Part shown: one piece after another, positions 26,815 to 35,242 of the stretch
Layout: each line of letters starts with the position of its first letter
How positions within the stretch are numbered: position 1 is the first letter of the stretch
Assembly (NCBI GenBank): GCA_948468595.1
Contig: CAOKIU010000014.1
Span: 1-41,099 of the forward strand
Origin: an uncultured Christensenella sp.
GTDB taxonomy: Bacteria; Bacillota; Clostridia; Christensenellales; UBA1750
Length of the DNA stretch: 41,099 bases
Direction: 5' to 3'
The notes under the pieces: generated by a model
Told to the model about the DNA's origin: nothing
The model's database searches: none
Seen by the model: the letters and a program-made list of their open reading frames with translations, nothing else
Translations under genes and position numbers: made by a program

Positions 26815-28494
26815 CTATTCGACATGGGTCCAGGCCTCAATGCCGCGATAGGGTTCGCCCTGGCGGATCACGCCGGAGACCGTCACCCCTTCGCCCGCAA
26901 CCTGCGTGCGGGTGCGCATGCACAGGGTATACAGGGGCAGCTCCTGGGCGATGAGGTCGTAGACCTTCTGCATCGCGTTGTAGTATTCCTCCGCGCTCTT
27001 AGCGGCGGCGAGGCCGTCCAAAGCGGCGTCCATCTGCGCGCTGGCATAGCCCATGCGGTTGTTGCTGCCATCCGAGCGCAGCAGAGAGGAGAGGTCGCCC
27101 GTATCGGGGAGCTGATAGCCGATGAGCAGCAGGTCCCAGTTTCCCTCCTGGGCCGTCTCCTCCAACTTCTTAAAGGGCACCGATTGCACGGTTGCGGCGA
27201 TGCCCGCCTCCGCCAGCTGAGTGACGATGCGGCCGGCAGCGTCCTTGTGCGAGGAGGAGTCCTCCTCGTTGGTCAGAATCGTGAGGGTGAGGGGCTCCGA
27301 CGTCTGTCTGGGGGCAGAGGCATCGCTCCCGCCCAGCAGGCCGGAGAGCGTCCCGCTGCTCTCGGGCTCGGGATCGTCCGCCTCCGGGTCGGGGGTGGGG
27401 GCGGCGCCCCCTTCGCCCTTTTCCGCCATGCCGTCCCCGTCCAAGTCCGCCCATCCCGCCTCGGCCAGCCGCGCGCGTGCGGTCTCCGCGTCGTGCTCGA
27501 TGCCGCTGGCGCGCTCGGCGAGCCAGCTATCGGGCAGCACCGGCACGTCCACCGCCACGCCGTGGTTTTGGTAGGTGTTGGTGATGATGTCCCGCTTGTT
27601 GAGGGCATAGGCGATCGCCTGGCGCAGACGCAGGTCCGCCAGCTTACCGGAGAGGTTGGGCAGAAGCAGCTCCGCCTGCCCGGTCAAATAGTCTTGCCGC
27701 TTGACATTGCTGCGCTGCGCGACCGAGGAGACCGTGAGCATGTCCACCGTGCAAACGTCCAGCTCCCCCGTCAAAAAGGTGTTGAGCACCGATTCCGCAT
27801 CCTCGCGGGCCGTGGCCTTAATGGCGGGGATGAGCGCGGGCGTTCGCCACCAGCTCTCAAAGCGGGTGAGCTCCAAGGACACGCCCTGCGTATAGGCGGT
27901 CAGGGCGTAAGGCCCCGTGCCCGCCGGGTAAGCGGAGCCCTCCTGCGCGCTGACAACGGGGAAGGTCAGGGCGTAAAGCGCCGCGTATCCCTCCTCCGTC
28001 TCCACATTCAGCACGCGCTCGCCCTCGGCGGTCATGCTTTTGATGGGGGCGATCACCTGCTTCCAAGGGCTGCTTTCCGCGCTCTTGATGGCCTCATAAG
28101 AGCTTTTAACATCCTGCGCGGTCAGGCCCTTGCCGTCGTGGAAGAGCACGCCGTGGCGCAGGGTCACCGTGTAGCCGGTCTCCGTCCGCTGCACGCTCTC
28201 GGCCAGCCAGTTCTCCGGTTGGTAGCGGTCGCCCAGGCGCATCACGCCCTCAAAGGCGAGCTTCATCAGCCCCTGCATGGCGCTGGATGGATTGGTCAAG
28301 GGATTGAGCTCTCCCGAGGCGGCCGGCATGCTCACCGCAAGGACCTGCGACTCCTTGGAGGGCTGCGCCGTGGGCGTGGCGGAGACCGTGTTCAGCTTTG
28401 ACCAATTAAACGCCTCTTCACTCTGGCATCCCGCTGCCGTCATCAGGAAGAGTGCACACAAAAACATCAGAATAAGCCGTCTTGTATTTCTCAT
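26815..28494 (-). CDS. Oligopeptide-type ABC transporter substrate-binding lipoprotein
   Basis: 559 residues of the SBP_bac_5 (OppA/DppA) family, which binds peptides or other solutes for ABC import. The lipoprotein signal is MRNTRRLILM, a hydrophobic run, then TAAGC with Cys23 as lipid site. Family parts seen: VTLRHGVLFHDGKGLTAQDV and RLRQAIAYALNKRDII. After WADLDGDGMAEK a stretch of about 60 residues rich in Pro, Asp, Glu, Ser and Gly interrupts the fold. No permease or ATPase gene is adjacent, so it is an orphan. Its start overlaps the upstream transglycosylase gene by 77 nt; the RBS is only GAGG. Confidence 0.88.
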   Translation of the reverse strand: MRNTRRLILMFLCALFLMTAAGCQSEEAFNWSKLNTVSATPTAQPSKESQVLAVSMPAASGELNPLTNPSSAMQGLMKLAFEGVMRLGDRYQPENWLAESVQRTETGYTVTLRHGVLFHDGKGLTAQDVKSSYEAIKSAESSPWKQVIAPIKSMTAEGERVLNVETEEGYAALYALTFPVVSAQEGSAYPAGTGPYALTAYTQGVSLELTRFESWWRTPALIPAIKATAREDAESVLNTFLTGELDVCTVDMLTVSSVAQRSNVKRQDYLTGQAELLLPNLSGKLADLRLRQAIAYALNKRDIITNTYQNHGVAVDVPVLPDSWLAERASGIEHDAETARARLAEAGWADLDGDGMAEKGEGGAAPTPDPEADDPEPESSGTLSGLLGGSDASAPRQTSEPLTLTILTNEEDSSSHKDAAGRIVTQLAEAGIAATVQSVPFKKLEETAQEGNWDLLLIGYQLPDTGDLSSLLRSDGSNNRMGYASAQMDAALDGLAAAKSAEEYYNAMQKVYDLIAQELPLYTLCMRTRTQVAGEGVTVSGVIRQGEPYRGIEAWTHVE

Positions 28495-29047
28495 GGGTCC
28501 TCATTACCTTTGCCGCGTATTCTTTGACGTCCCGCCCGGGGATGACGTCCAGCCTGCGCCCGTCCGCCGAAAGCTCGGGATCGCTCAGCCATTTGTCCAC
28601 CTGCCCCTGCCCGGCGATATAGGCGGTCAGGGCCTCCTGCCACTGGCCGTCGTAGCGCCCGTGCAGGTAGTTTAGATACCAACAGCCCAGGCGCAGGTTG
28701 GTGCGGGCGTCCAGCAGCGACGCCTCGGTATAGGGCTCCGCAAGCTCAATCTTGCCTGAGAGCCATTCCCCGGTTTCCGGCATGATCTGCATCAGGCCAA
28801 CAGCGCCCACGCCGCTGACCGCTTCGGCGTCAAAGCTGCTCTCGCAGTAGACCAGCGCCGCCAGCAGGCAGGGGTCGATGGAAAATTCCTGCGCGGCGTC
28901 CAACAGCTCCTGCTCGTATTCCAGCGGATAGAGGAGCTCCTGCCGCCGGGGCGCCCAGTACCGCGCCCAAAAGGCGGCGATGCCCGCCAGCAGCAGCGCC
29001 AGCACGCCGATCCACAGAAGGCCCGCCTTCCACTTTTGCCTTGTCAC
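28418..29047 (-). CDS. Membrane-anchored lytic transglycosylase (SLT domain)
   Basis: 209 residues. One N-terminal membrane helix (about 9-28) anchors it outside the cell; the SLT fold follows, with catalytic Glu69 in LVYCESSFDAEAVSG, then GLMQIMPETGEWL and an AYIAGQGQVDKWL segment in place of the usual AYNAG. It would cleave peptidoglycan glycan chains. The start is GTG 29047, with GGGAGG seven bases upstream and overlapping the coaE stop by four bases (GTGA); GTG 29062 lies upstream of that RBS. The family's usual end (KVMRTHEKYKTAY) is followed by 20 extra residues that overlap the next gene. Confidence 0.88.
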   Translation of the reverse strand: MTRQKWKAGLLWIGVLALLLAGIAAFWARYWAPRRQELLYPLEYEQELLDAAQEFSIDPCLLAALVYCESSFDAEAVSGVGAVGLMQIMPETGEWLSGKIELAEPYTEASLLDARTNLRLGCWYLNYLHGRYDGQWQEALTAYIAGQGQVDKWLSDPELSADGRRLDVIPGRDVKEYAAKVMRTHEKYKTAYSDVFVCTLPDDGSGMPE

Positions 29048-29634
29048 CTTACTTCCTCCCACAATCGCCTGAGTTTTTCTCGTGTTTCCTCAATGGTCCC
29101 CGATGCGTCCACAGCCTTGTCCGCGCGCCGGAGCTTTTCCGCCAGCGGCATCTGGCTGTCGATGCGCGCGGCGGCGGCCTGCGCATCCAGCCCGTCGCGC
29201 AGGTAGATGCGCCGAATCTGCTCCTGCCGAGAGACATAGACCAGCCACGTCTCGTCGCACAGGCGCTCCATGCCCGTCTCAAAGAGCAGCGGCACGTCCA
29301 GCACGCATACCGCCGCGCCCTGCTGCCGCAGTTGGCGAATGCGCCGCTCCGCTTCCGCGATGACCAGGGGATGCATCAGCGCGTCCAGCGTCCGCCGCCG
29401 CTCCCGGTTTCCAAAGACGAGCGCGCCCAGCCGCCTGCGGTCAATGCCTCCCTGCGCGTCAAGAATGCCGTCGCCAAACGCGCGCACAACCTCCTCATAC
29501 CCGCGCGCGCCCGGCTCCATCAAGCCGCGGGAGATGGCGTCCGCGTCCACGACGTGGGCGCCCAACTCCTTGAGATAGGCGGACGCCGTGGACTTGCCGC
29601 TGGCGATGCCGCCCGTCAAACCGATCACCTTCAT
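29044..29634 (-). CDS. coaE: Dephospho-CoA kinase
   Basis: 196 residues, the usual length. It performs the last step of coenzyme A synthesis, phosphorylating the ribose 3'-OH of dephospho-CoA. The P-loop is GLTGGIASGKST at the start; HVVDADAISRGL and VLDVPLLFETGM are the family's substrate and lid motifs. It lies 69 bp after polA, a very common neighbour in Bacillota, and overlaps the transglycosylase gene by four bases. Confidence 0.97.
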   Translation of the reverse strand: MKVIGLTGGIASGKSTASAYLKELGAHVVDADAISRGLMEPGARGYEEVVRAFGDGILDAQGGIDRRRLGALVFGNRERRRTLDALMHPLVIAEAERRIRQLRQQGAAVCVLDVPLLFETGMERLCDETWLVYVSRQEQIRRIYLRDGLDAQAAAARIDSQMPLAEKLRRADKAVDASGTIEETREKLRRLWEEVR

Positions 29635-29703
29635 GCTCCCTTTTTCCGCCCTTTCATCTTCCGCTTCTCCCGCGCCGCATATTTCCCGGCGCAGGATAGG
29701 CGG

Positions 29704-32253
29704 CTACTTGGTCTCGTACCAACTGCGGCCCGTCTTGACCTCCGCGGTCAGCGGCACGCTCATGTTCACGGCGTTTTCCATCTCCCGCTTGAGCAGGGCG
29801 CTGACGCGCTCCGCCTCGCCGAGCGGCGCGTCCACAATCAGCTCGTCGTGTACCTGTAGGATGAGCCGGGCGTCCAGGCCTTCGTCGCGCAGCGCTTGCG
29901 CCACGCGCACCATGGCGATCTTGATGATGTCGGCCGCGGTGCCCTGGATGGGCGTGTTCATGGCGGCGCGCTCGCCGAAGGAGCGCGTTTGATAGTTGGA
30001 GGAGGAGAGCTCGGGCAGATTGCGCCGCCGCCCCAGCAGCGTGGAGACATAGCCCTGTTCGTGGCCCAGGCGCACGCATTCCTCCATGTACGCCTTGATG
30101 CGCGGATAGCGCGCGAAGTACCGGTCGATGAAGGCCGCCGCCTCCTTGCGGCTGACGCCGATGTTGCGCGCAAGGCCGAAATCGCTGATGCCGTAGACGA
30201 TGCCGAAGTTGACCGCCTTGGCGGAGGAGCGCATCTGCGCGGTGACCTCCTCCAGCGGCACGTCGTAGACCTGGGCGGCCGTGCGCGCGTGGATGTCCTG
30301 TCCCTTTAAGAAGGCGTCGATCATGTTGCGCTCATCGGCCATGTGCGCCAGCACCCGAAGCTCGATTTGTGAGTAGTCCGCATCCACCAGCACATGGTCC
30401 TCATCTCGGGGCACGAACACCTTGCGCAGCTCGCGGCCCAGCTCCGTGCGCACGGGGATGTTCTGCAAATTGGGCTCCGCGGAGGAGATGCGGCCGGTGA
30501 CGGTGACGGTCTGGTTGAGGGTGGTGTGGATGACGCCGCGCTCGTCGGAGAGCTTGAGCAGGCCGTCGACATAGGTGGACTTGAGCTTGGTAAAGGCGCG
30601 ATACTGCAAGACCAGCGGCACCACGGGGTGCGCCTGGGCCAACCCCTCGAGCACCTCGGCATCGGTGGAGTAGCCGGATTTGGTCTTGCGCCCGGCGGGC
30701 AGGCCGAGTTTTTCAAAGAGCACCGCGCCCAACTGCTTGGGCGAGAGAATGTTGAACACCTCGCCCGTCACGTCGTAAATCGACTGCTGCAATTGGGCGA
30801 TCTTGGCGCCGAAGAGGTCCTGAAGCTGAACGAGCGCCGCGCGGTCCACGCGGAAGCCCTCCTGCTCCATGTCAAAGAGCACCGCGCACAGGGGCATCTC
30901 CACCTCCTCAAAGAGCGCCTTCATGCCCTGATCTTCCAACTTGCGCGTCAGCTCGTCCGCCAGGCGGAATAGGCTCTTGGCCGAGGCGGGCGCGCCCAAC
31001 TGCCGGTCGCAGAGCTTCTCCGCGCTTGCGCTGTCCGAGGGCTCGATCAAGTATCCGGCAATGCTGACGTCCATGTAGGGCGGGGCGAGGAGGAATCCCA
31101 TCGCCTTGAGGTGCGTGCGCCAGCCCTTGACGTCGAAAAGCCGCTTTTGCGCGCCGCCCTCCAGCCAGGGCCGGAGCGCATCCAGCGCGCTGCGCTCGTC
31201 CATGCCCGGGCTGAGCAAATCGCCCTGCAAGGCGATGCGCGCTTGCCGCCCGAAGCTATCCGCCAGGCAAAGGGCGTCGCTGTCCCGGTGCAGGGAAAAG
31301 GCCGCGGGTTCTCTCTCTATAAACGAGGCAATCGCCTCGGCCGTGTCCAGCACCTCTTCCTGCGCCCATGCTTCGTCGCGCTCCTCCTCCTGGGATGCGC
31401 GCGCGTCCTCGGGCAGGCGCTCTAGGAGCGAGCGGAAGCCCAGGCGGCGGAAGGCGGGCGCAAAGGCCGGCGGCGCGGGCAGCAGCGCCTCCTGGCGGTC
31501 GAAGCGAACGGGCGCGTCGCGGTCGATGGTGGCCAGGGTCTTGCTCATGCGCGCGACCTCGCAGCCCTCCCGAACGCGCTCACCTAGCTTGCCCTTGATC
31601 GCGTCCTTGTTCGCCAGGACGGCCTCCAGCTTGTCATATTCGCCCAGCAGCTTGAGCGCGGTCTTTTCCCCCACGCCCGCGATGCCGGGAATGTTGTCCG
31701 AAGCGTCGCCCATCAGCCCCTTTAGATCCGGAACCTGGTCGGGCCGCAGGCCGTAGCCCTCCATCAGCGCCTCCGGCGTCAGATCCTCGATCTCCGACAG
31801 CCCCTTTTTGGTAAACCAGACGCGCGTCGTCTCCCCGATGAGCTGAAAGGAGTCCCGATCCCCCGTGACTAGGATGGACTCGGTCCCCTGCATGCCGGCG
31901 CTCTTGGAGAGCGTTCCCATCAGGTCGTCCGCCTCGTAGCCCGCAAGCTCCACCTGCCGGATGCCGATCTCCGCGAGCACCTGGCGCAGCATCGCCATTT
32001 GCGGGCGCAGTTCTTCCGGCATGGGCTTGCGGCCCGCCTTGTATTGCTCATACACGCCATGGCGAAAGGTGGGGGCGTGCGCATCCAGCGTCACAATCAG
32101 GTAATCCGGCCGGGCGTCCGCGATCACCTTGAGCAGCATGTTGAAAAAGCCGAAGAGCGCGTTGGTGTACACCCCATCCTTGGATAGCGCGGGAATGGCG
32201 TAAAACGCGCGGTGCATCAGCGAGTAGCCGTCGATGAGAACCAATCGATCCAT
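29704..32253 (-). CDS. polA: DNA polymerase I
   Basis: 849 residues, full length. The N-terminal 290 residues are the 5' nuclease (LIDGYSLMHRAFYAI, ELAGYEADDLMGTL, LKGLMGDASDNIPGIAGVGE). The central domain has the fold of the 3'-5' exonuclease but lacks its acidic residues (DSDALCLADS at the first motif), so proofreading is probably lost, as in many Gram-positive Pol I. The polymerase domain holds motif A (DADYSQIELRVLAH), motif B (SSAKAVNFGIVYGIS) and motif C (LQVHDELIV). RBS GGAGG; a TATACT -10 is at 32298-32293 on the minus strand. It heads the polA-coaE-transglycosylase-binding protein run. Confidence 0.98.
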   Translation of the reverse strand: MDRLVLIDGYSLMHRAFYAIPALSKDGVYTNALFGFFNMLLKVIADARPDYLIVTLDAHAPTFRHGVYEQYKAGRKPMPEELRPQMAMLRQVLAEIGIRQVELAGYEADDLMGTLSKSAGMQGTESILVTGDRDSFQLIGETTRVWFTKKGLSEIEDLTPEALMEGYGLRPDQVPDLKGLMGDASDNIPGIAGVGEKTALKLLGEYDKLEAVLANKDAIKGKLGERVREGCEVARMSKTLATIDRDAPVRFDRQEALLPAPPAFAPAFRRLGFRSLLERLPEDARASQEEERDEAWAQEEVLDTAEAIASFIEREPAAFSLHRDSDALCLADSFGRQARIALQGDLLSPGMDERSALDALRPWLEGGAQKRLFDVKGWRTHLKAMGFLLAPPYMDVSIAGYLIEPSDSASAEKLCDRQLGAPASAKSLFRLADELTRKLEDQGMKALFEEVEMPLCAVLFDMEQEGFRVDRAALVQLQDLFGAKIAQLQQSIYDVTGEVFNILSPKQLGAVLFEKLGLPAGRKTKSGYSTDAEVLEGLAQAHPVVPLVLQYRAFTKLKSTYVDGLLKLSDERGVIHTTLNQTVTVTGRISSAEPNLQNIPVRTELGRELRKVFVPRDEDHVLVDADYSQIELRVLAHMADERNMIDAFLKGQDIHARTAAQVYDVPLEEVTAQMRSSAKAVNFGIVYGISDFGLARNIGVSRKEAAAFIDRYFARYPRIKAYMEECVRLGHEQGYVSTLLGRRRNLPELSSSNYQTRSFGERAAMNTPIQGTAADIIKIAMVRVAQALRDEGLDARLILQVHDELIVDAPLGEAERVSALLKREMENAVNMSVPLTAEVKTGRSWYETK

Positions 32254-32382
32254 AGAAGAAGATCCTCCGCATCACATATTCGTCCGCTTTTAAGTATACC
32301 ACAGATGCGGCCGGACAAGGAGATGCAAAGGCGCGCGGCGAATCATTTTTTTCAGCATCATTTTCGCAAGGGGGATTGACGC

Positions 32383-32838
32383 ATGAAAATCGCCGTTGGC
32401 TCCGACCACGCGGGTTACCCGCTCAAAATCCAGCTCCTGGACGTTCTGCGCCAAAAGGGGCATGAATTGATCGACTTTGGCAGTTACGATCCCGCGCCCG
32501 TGGACTTTCCCGATATTGCAGCCAAGGTCTGCGCCGCGATTCTCTCCGGGGAGGCGGAGCGGGGCATCATGTTTTGCGGCACGGGCGTGGGTGCGGCCAT
32601 CGCCTGCAACAAGACGCCGGGCATCCGCGCCTCGGTATGCCACGACTTGTACACCGCCCATCAGTGCGTGGAGCACGACGATGTGCAGGTCATCGCGCTG
32701 GGCGCGCAGATTGTCGGCCCCACCGTGGCCGAGGAGCTGATCGACCTCTTCCTCGCGGCGCGCTTCTCCACCTCCGAGGAATTCCGCCGCCGCGTGGCCA
32801 AGCTGGACCGCATGGACGCGGCGCGCCGCGCCGAATGA
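32383..32838 (+). CDS. rpiB: Ribose-5-phosphate isomerase B
   Basis: 151 residues of the RpiB/LacAB family. It interconverts ribose 5-phosphate and ribulose 5-phosphate. Key residues: SDHAGYPLK (Asp8, His9), GIMFCGTGVGAAIACNK with the active-site Cys65, and EHDDVQVIALGAQIVG with His98. AGGGGG lies upstream of the ATG. It is divergent from polA and stands alone; a short GC-rich hairpin follows at 32932-32952. An allose-phosphate or galactose-phosphate isomerase role cannot be excluded but lacks any context support. Confidence 0.93.
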   Translation: MKIAVGSDHAGYPLKIQLLDVLRQKGHELIDFGSYDPAPVDFPDIAAKVCAAILSGEAERGIMFCGTGVGAAIACNKTPGIRASVCHDLYTAHQCVEHDDVQVIALGAQIVGPTVAEELIDLFLAARFSTSEEFRRRVAKLDRMDAARRAE

Positions 32839-32931
32839 GCGGCGAATAGAATCAAAGCCGCTCGTAAAATGCGCGGGATGCACCTGCCCCGCAACGGCAC
32901 GGTGAGGGCAACCGCCCAAAGAGCTACCCCA

Positions 32932-32960
32932 GGGCCGCCGCCAAGGCGGCCCATGCTTTT
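32932..32960 (+). terminator. Terminator after rpiB
   Basis: 8-bp stem GGGCCGCC/GGCGGCCC, loop GCCAA, then ATGCTTTT. Confidence 0.6.
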
Positions 32961-33014
32961 GAAAACCCAGCTGGCGTTTTTCGCCCGATAAAATAACTCC
33001 CTTTTCGGAAAAGT

Positions 33015-33043
33015 GTACCCACAGCTTAAAATGTGGAGTACAA
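33015..33043 (-). terminator. Hairpin at the left end of the cassette
   Basis: TGTAC(T)CCACA pairs with TGTGGGTACA on the minus strand, followed by CTTTTCC. It may end the protease transcript inside the element. Confidence 0.4.
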
Positions 33044-33110
33044 TGTATACTTTCACATATGATTACGGACTTACATTTACCCGACAACTCTTTAAACCGG
33101 AATTTGTTAG

Positions 33111-33800
33111 TCAATTTCCACCAATAAATAAAATATAAGTCAAGTCATATATGGTGTGTGCTAAAATTGGATTCCACAGAGTTTTGCTTTTTTTTAATAG
33201 CCAACAAAGTACAAGTCCCCAAATCAAAGCACTGCTACTTTGCCCTATCAGTCCCATGAAATCGAAAACTCCAAATCTATATAATTTAATAAAGTAAGCA
33301 GGACAATGCAATAATACAAAGAAAACAGTTGATATTACAGCTGCTTTTTTATGGGATACGATTTTTGATAGCGAATTATATCCCCACCCTCTGAAAACAG
33401 TCTCCTCAACCAATCCTACAACAATGTATTTAACAACAACTAATCCCAAAGTGTTCCGGCTGTTAAACCAAAACCCCTTATGATTTATAAACATTCCGGT
33501 GACAACATATCCCAACGAAATTACTATCACTATTATCAATGATTTATCAAATTTAAGTGGCTTATATAATTCGCACTTTTGAATTTTTAATTGACTGTTG
33601 TATTTGATAATGAGTAATATCGCCGGTATCGCCCATATACATCGACTAAAATAGCCATAAATATATGTTCCTGTGTTACGAAAACTGTTTCCGAAAATTC
33701 GGTCTGAATACCCCCACGCATCTGTAATAACTGCCCAAAGTGCAACAAATCCTGACAGTATAAAAATAATCCTTATGCAACTAAGTTGTTTTTTCGCCAC
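33111..33800 (-). CDS. CPBP family intramembrane metalloprotease (Abi-like)
   Basis: 229 residues, about seven to eight membrane helices. Motifs of the CPBP/Abi family are complete: VEETVFRGWG with Glu132, Glu133 and Arg137; FFVLLHCPAY with His165; and LAHTIYDLTY with His215. Members include type II CAAX prenyl proteases and bacteriocin self-immunity proteins. The start is GTG 33800: GGGAG is spaced nine bases from it, while the upstream TTG 33827 has no RBS. Its AT-rich codon use differs strongly from all neighbours, and it is the sole cargo of an inverted-repeat-bounded element, so it was acquired horizontally. Immunity or anti-peptide defence is inference. Confidence 0.88.
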   Translation of the reverse strand: MAKKQLSCIRIIFILSGFVALWAVITDAWGYSDRIFGNSFRNTGTYIYGYFSRCIWAIPAILLIIKYNSQLKIQKCELYKPLKFDKSLIIVIVISLGYVVTGMFINHKGFWFNSRNTLGLVVVKYIVVGLVEETVFRGWGYNSLSKIVSHKKAAVISTVFFVLLHCPAYFIKLYRFGVFDFMGLIGQSSSALIWGLVLCWLLKKSKTLWNPILAHTIYDLTYILFIGGN

Positions 33801-33920
33801 TATACATAACTCCCATATAATTTTCAATTTATATACTTGATTATCAAATATTTGCCTGCAATGTATATTTATAAGCCGGTTTTTAATGGATACACAATTC
33901 CGAAAAGGGAGTAAAATAAG

Positions 33921-33950
33921 AAAGAGGACCGCTCGCGGTCCTCTTTATCG
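33921..33950. terminator. Terminator of the sigma/anti-sigma operon
   Basis: A perfect 11-bp stem AAAGAGGACCG, loop CTCG. The minus-strand T-rich tail (TCTTATTTT) includes one copy of the cassette's AAAATA duplication, so the cassette landed at the foot of this hairpin. Confidence 0.85.
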
Positions 33951-35216
33951 CTATTTTTCCTGGCGACGCCTGCGCACCCGGCGCACCGCCAGCACCGCCG
34001 CCAGCGCGGCGATGCCCAGAATCACCACCCAGGTCACGATGTAGGGGATGCTGCCGTAGAGGTTGACCAGCAAGTCCTTGGCGCCCTCCTTAAAGTCGTC
34101 CCAGGAATTCGCCAGCGCGTTTTGCAGCCGCTGGGCCAGCGTGGGGTCCGCGGGCGTGACCCGCCGCACCTCGTTAAGATACACGTAAACCGTGGAGTAA
34201 TTCACCCGGCCATCCCAATAATTGAGCATGCCCTGGTTTTCCTCAATGAGGAGCTCCAGCCGCGAGAGCTCCGATTCGATCTGGATCAGCTCCTCCACCG
34301 TCGCCGTTTTGTCCATCATCGCGAGCACGCGGTCGTACTGCTTCTGGTAGGCCTGGAGCCTGCGGTCCGTGTCGGTGTATTGGCCGGTGACGTCCTGCTC
34401 GCTGACGCTGCTGACAAGGGGAATGCCCACTGCCCTGGCCTGCTCCAGGAACTCGTCCAGGCGGCTGGAGGGCACGCGCAGCACCATGGATACGTAGCGG
34501 TTGCCGCCGCCCTGATCCATCAGCTTGGCGCTGCCGGACTCCTCGCTGGAGGTGACATACCCGCCCAGGGACGAGACCAGCGAAATTAGCGCCTCTCGGT
34601 CCGCTTCGTAGTTCTCGGTCTGCATCTCCAAGCGCGCCTCGCGAATGATCTTTAGGCCGTGCTCAGCCCCTTGGGTCATTGTCTCCCCATCGGCCTCCGA
34701 CTGGCCGGAGACATCGCTGGCCCTTTCCTCTCCCGCAGGCGCCGCCTGCATGGCGTAACCCTTTTCCGCCGCCATGGTGGGCATGGGTTCCGGCATCTCC
34801 GCCATATCCGCGCTAAAGCCATTGTCCATGCCTGCGCCGGAAGCGTAAAGCGCCGTGGGGGCCTCCGCGGGCGAAGAACTCCAATTCTCCTTCATCGTGC
34901 CCATTCCGCCCATCAGCGCGGTCAAGCCCAACGTCAGGCACAGCGCCGCGGCGATGCCCCCCAGCACCCAGGGACCCCTGCGCCGGAAGGAGCGCTCCTT
35001 GTGGATGCGGTGCATCGCGCCCTCCACCAAATCGTCGGGCGCAAACACCTCCTCGTCCAAGTGTCCGAGCGCGTCCAACAGCTCCTTTTGTTCGCGATAG
35101 GCTTTTTGGCACTCCGCGCAGGCATCCAGATGCTCCCGCATCGCTTCCATTTCAATCCCGGACAGGCTCTCGTCCAAGTAACCGTCCAGGTTCTGCAAAA
35201 ACAACGCACATTTCAT
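33951..35216 (-). CDS. Anti-sigma factor with zinc finger and DUF4349 extracellular domain
   Basis: 421 residues. Residues 1-60 form an anti-sigma zinc-binding domain with HLDACAEC (His29, Cys33, Cys36). A membrane helix lies at about 85-105 (WVLGGIAAALCLTLGL). A low-complexity Met/Ala/Glu linker leads to a DUF4349 domain (about 185-390: ARLEMQTENYEADREALISL, YVSMVLRVPSSRLDEFL, with a long coiled coil) and a second membrane helix near the C-terminus. ATG 35216 follows GGGAGGGAG and gives the zinc-finger start. It lies 26 nt after the ECF sigma gene and most likely holds that sigma factor inactive until an outside signal acts on the DUF4349 part. Confidence 0.9.
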   Translation of the reverse strand: MKCALFLQNLDGYLDESLSGIEMEAMREHLDACAECQKAYREQKELLDALGHLDEEVFAPDDLVEGAMHRIHKERSFRRRGPWVLGGIAAALCLTLGLTALMGGMGTMKENWSSSPAEAPTALYASGAGMDNGFSADMAEMPEPMPTMAAEKGYAMQAAPAGEERASDVSGQSEADGETMTQGAEHGLKIIREARLEMQTENYEADREALISLVSSLGGYVTSSEESGSAKLMDQGGGNRYVSMVLRVPSSRLDEFLEQARAVGIPLVSSVSEQDVTGQYTDTDRRLQAYQKQYDRVLAMMDKTATVEELIQIESELSRLELLIEENQGMLNYWDGRVNYSTVYVYLNEVRRVTPADPTLAQRLQNALANSWDDFKEGAKDLLVNLYGSIPYIVTWVVILGIAALAAVLAVRRVRRRRQEK

Positions 35217-35242
35217 GCTCTTTCTCCCTCCCTTCCGTACCA

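Larger units (their letters stand above)
32996..33912. mobile_element. Transposase-less mobile cassette carrying a CPBP protease gene
   Basis: 917 bp bounded by 26-bp terminal inverted repeats that match at 23 positions: both ends read ACTCCCTTTTCGGAA inward, then differ at two bases, then share GTGTA and CCA. The 6-bp AAAATA flanks both sides directly (32990-32995 and 33913-33918), as expected for a target-site duplication. Inside, base composition drops sharply: one 60-base line (33121-33180) is 30% GC, against 62% for 32401-32460 in rpiB. The only gene is a CPBP-family protease. No transposase is present, so movement would need one in trans. The known class it resembles most is the mobile insertion cassette or MITE-like element. 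Confidence 0.85.

Noticed and set aside
26803-28401. Plus-strand open frame of 532 codons
   Set aside because: It is the antisense of the peptide-binding lipoprotein gene, without RBS or recognisable domain.
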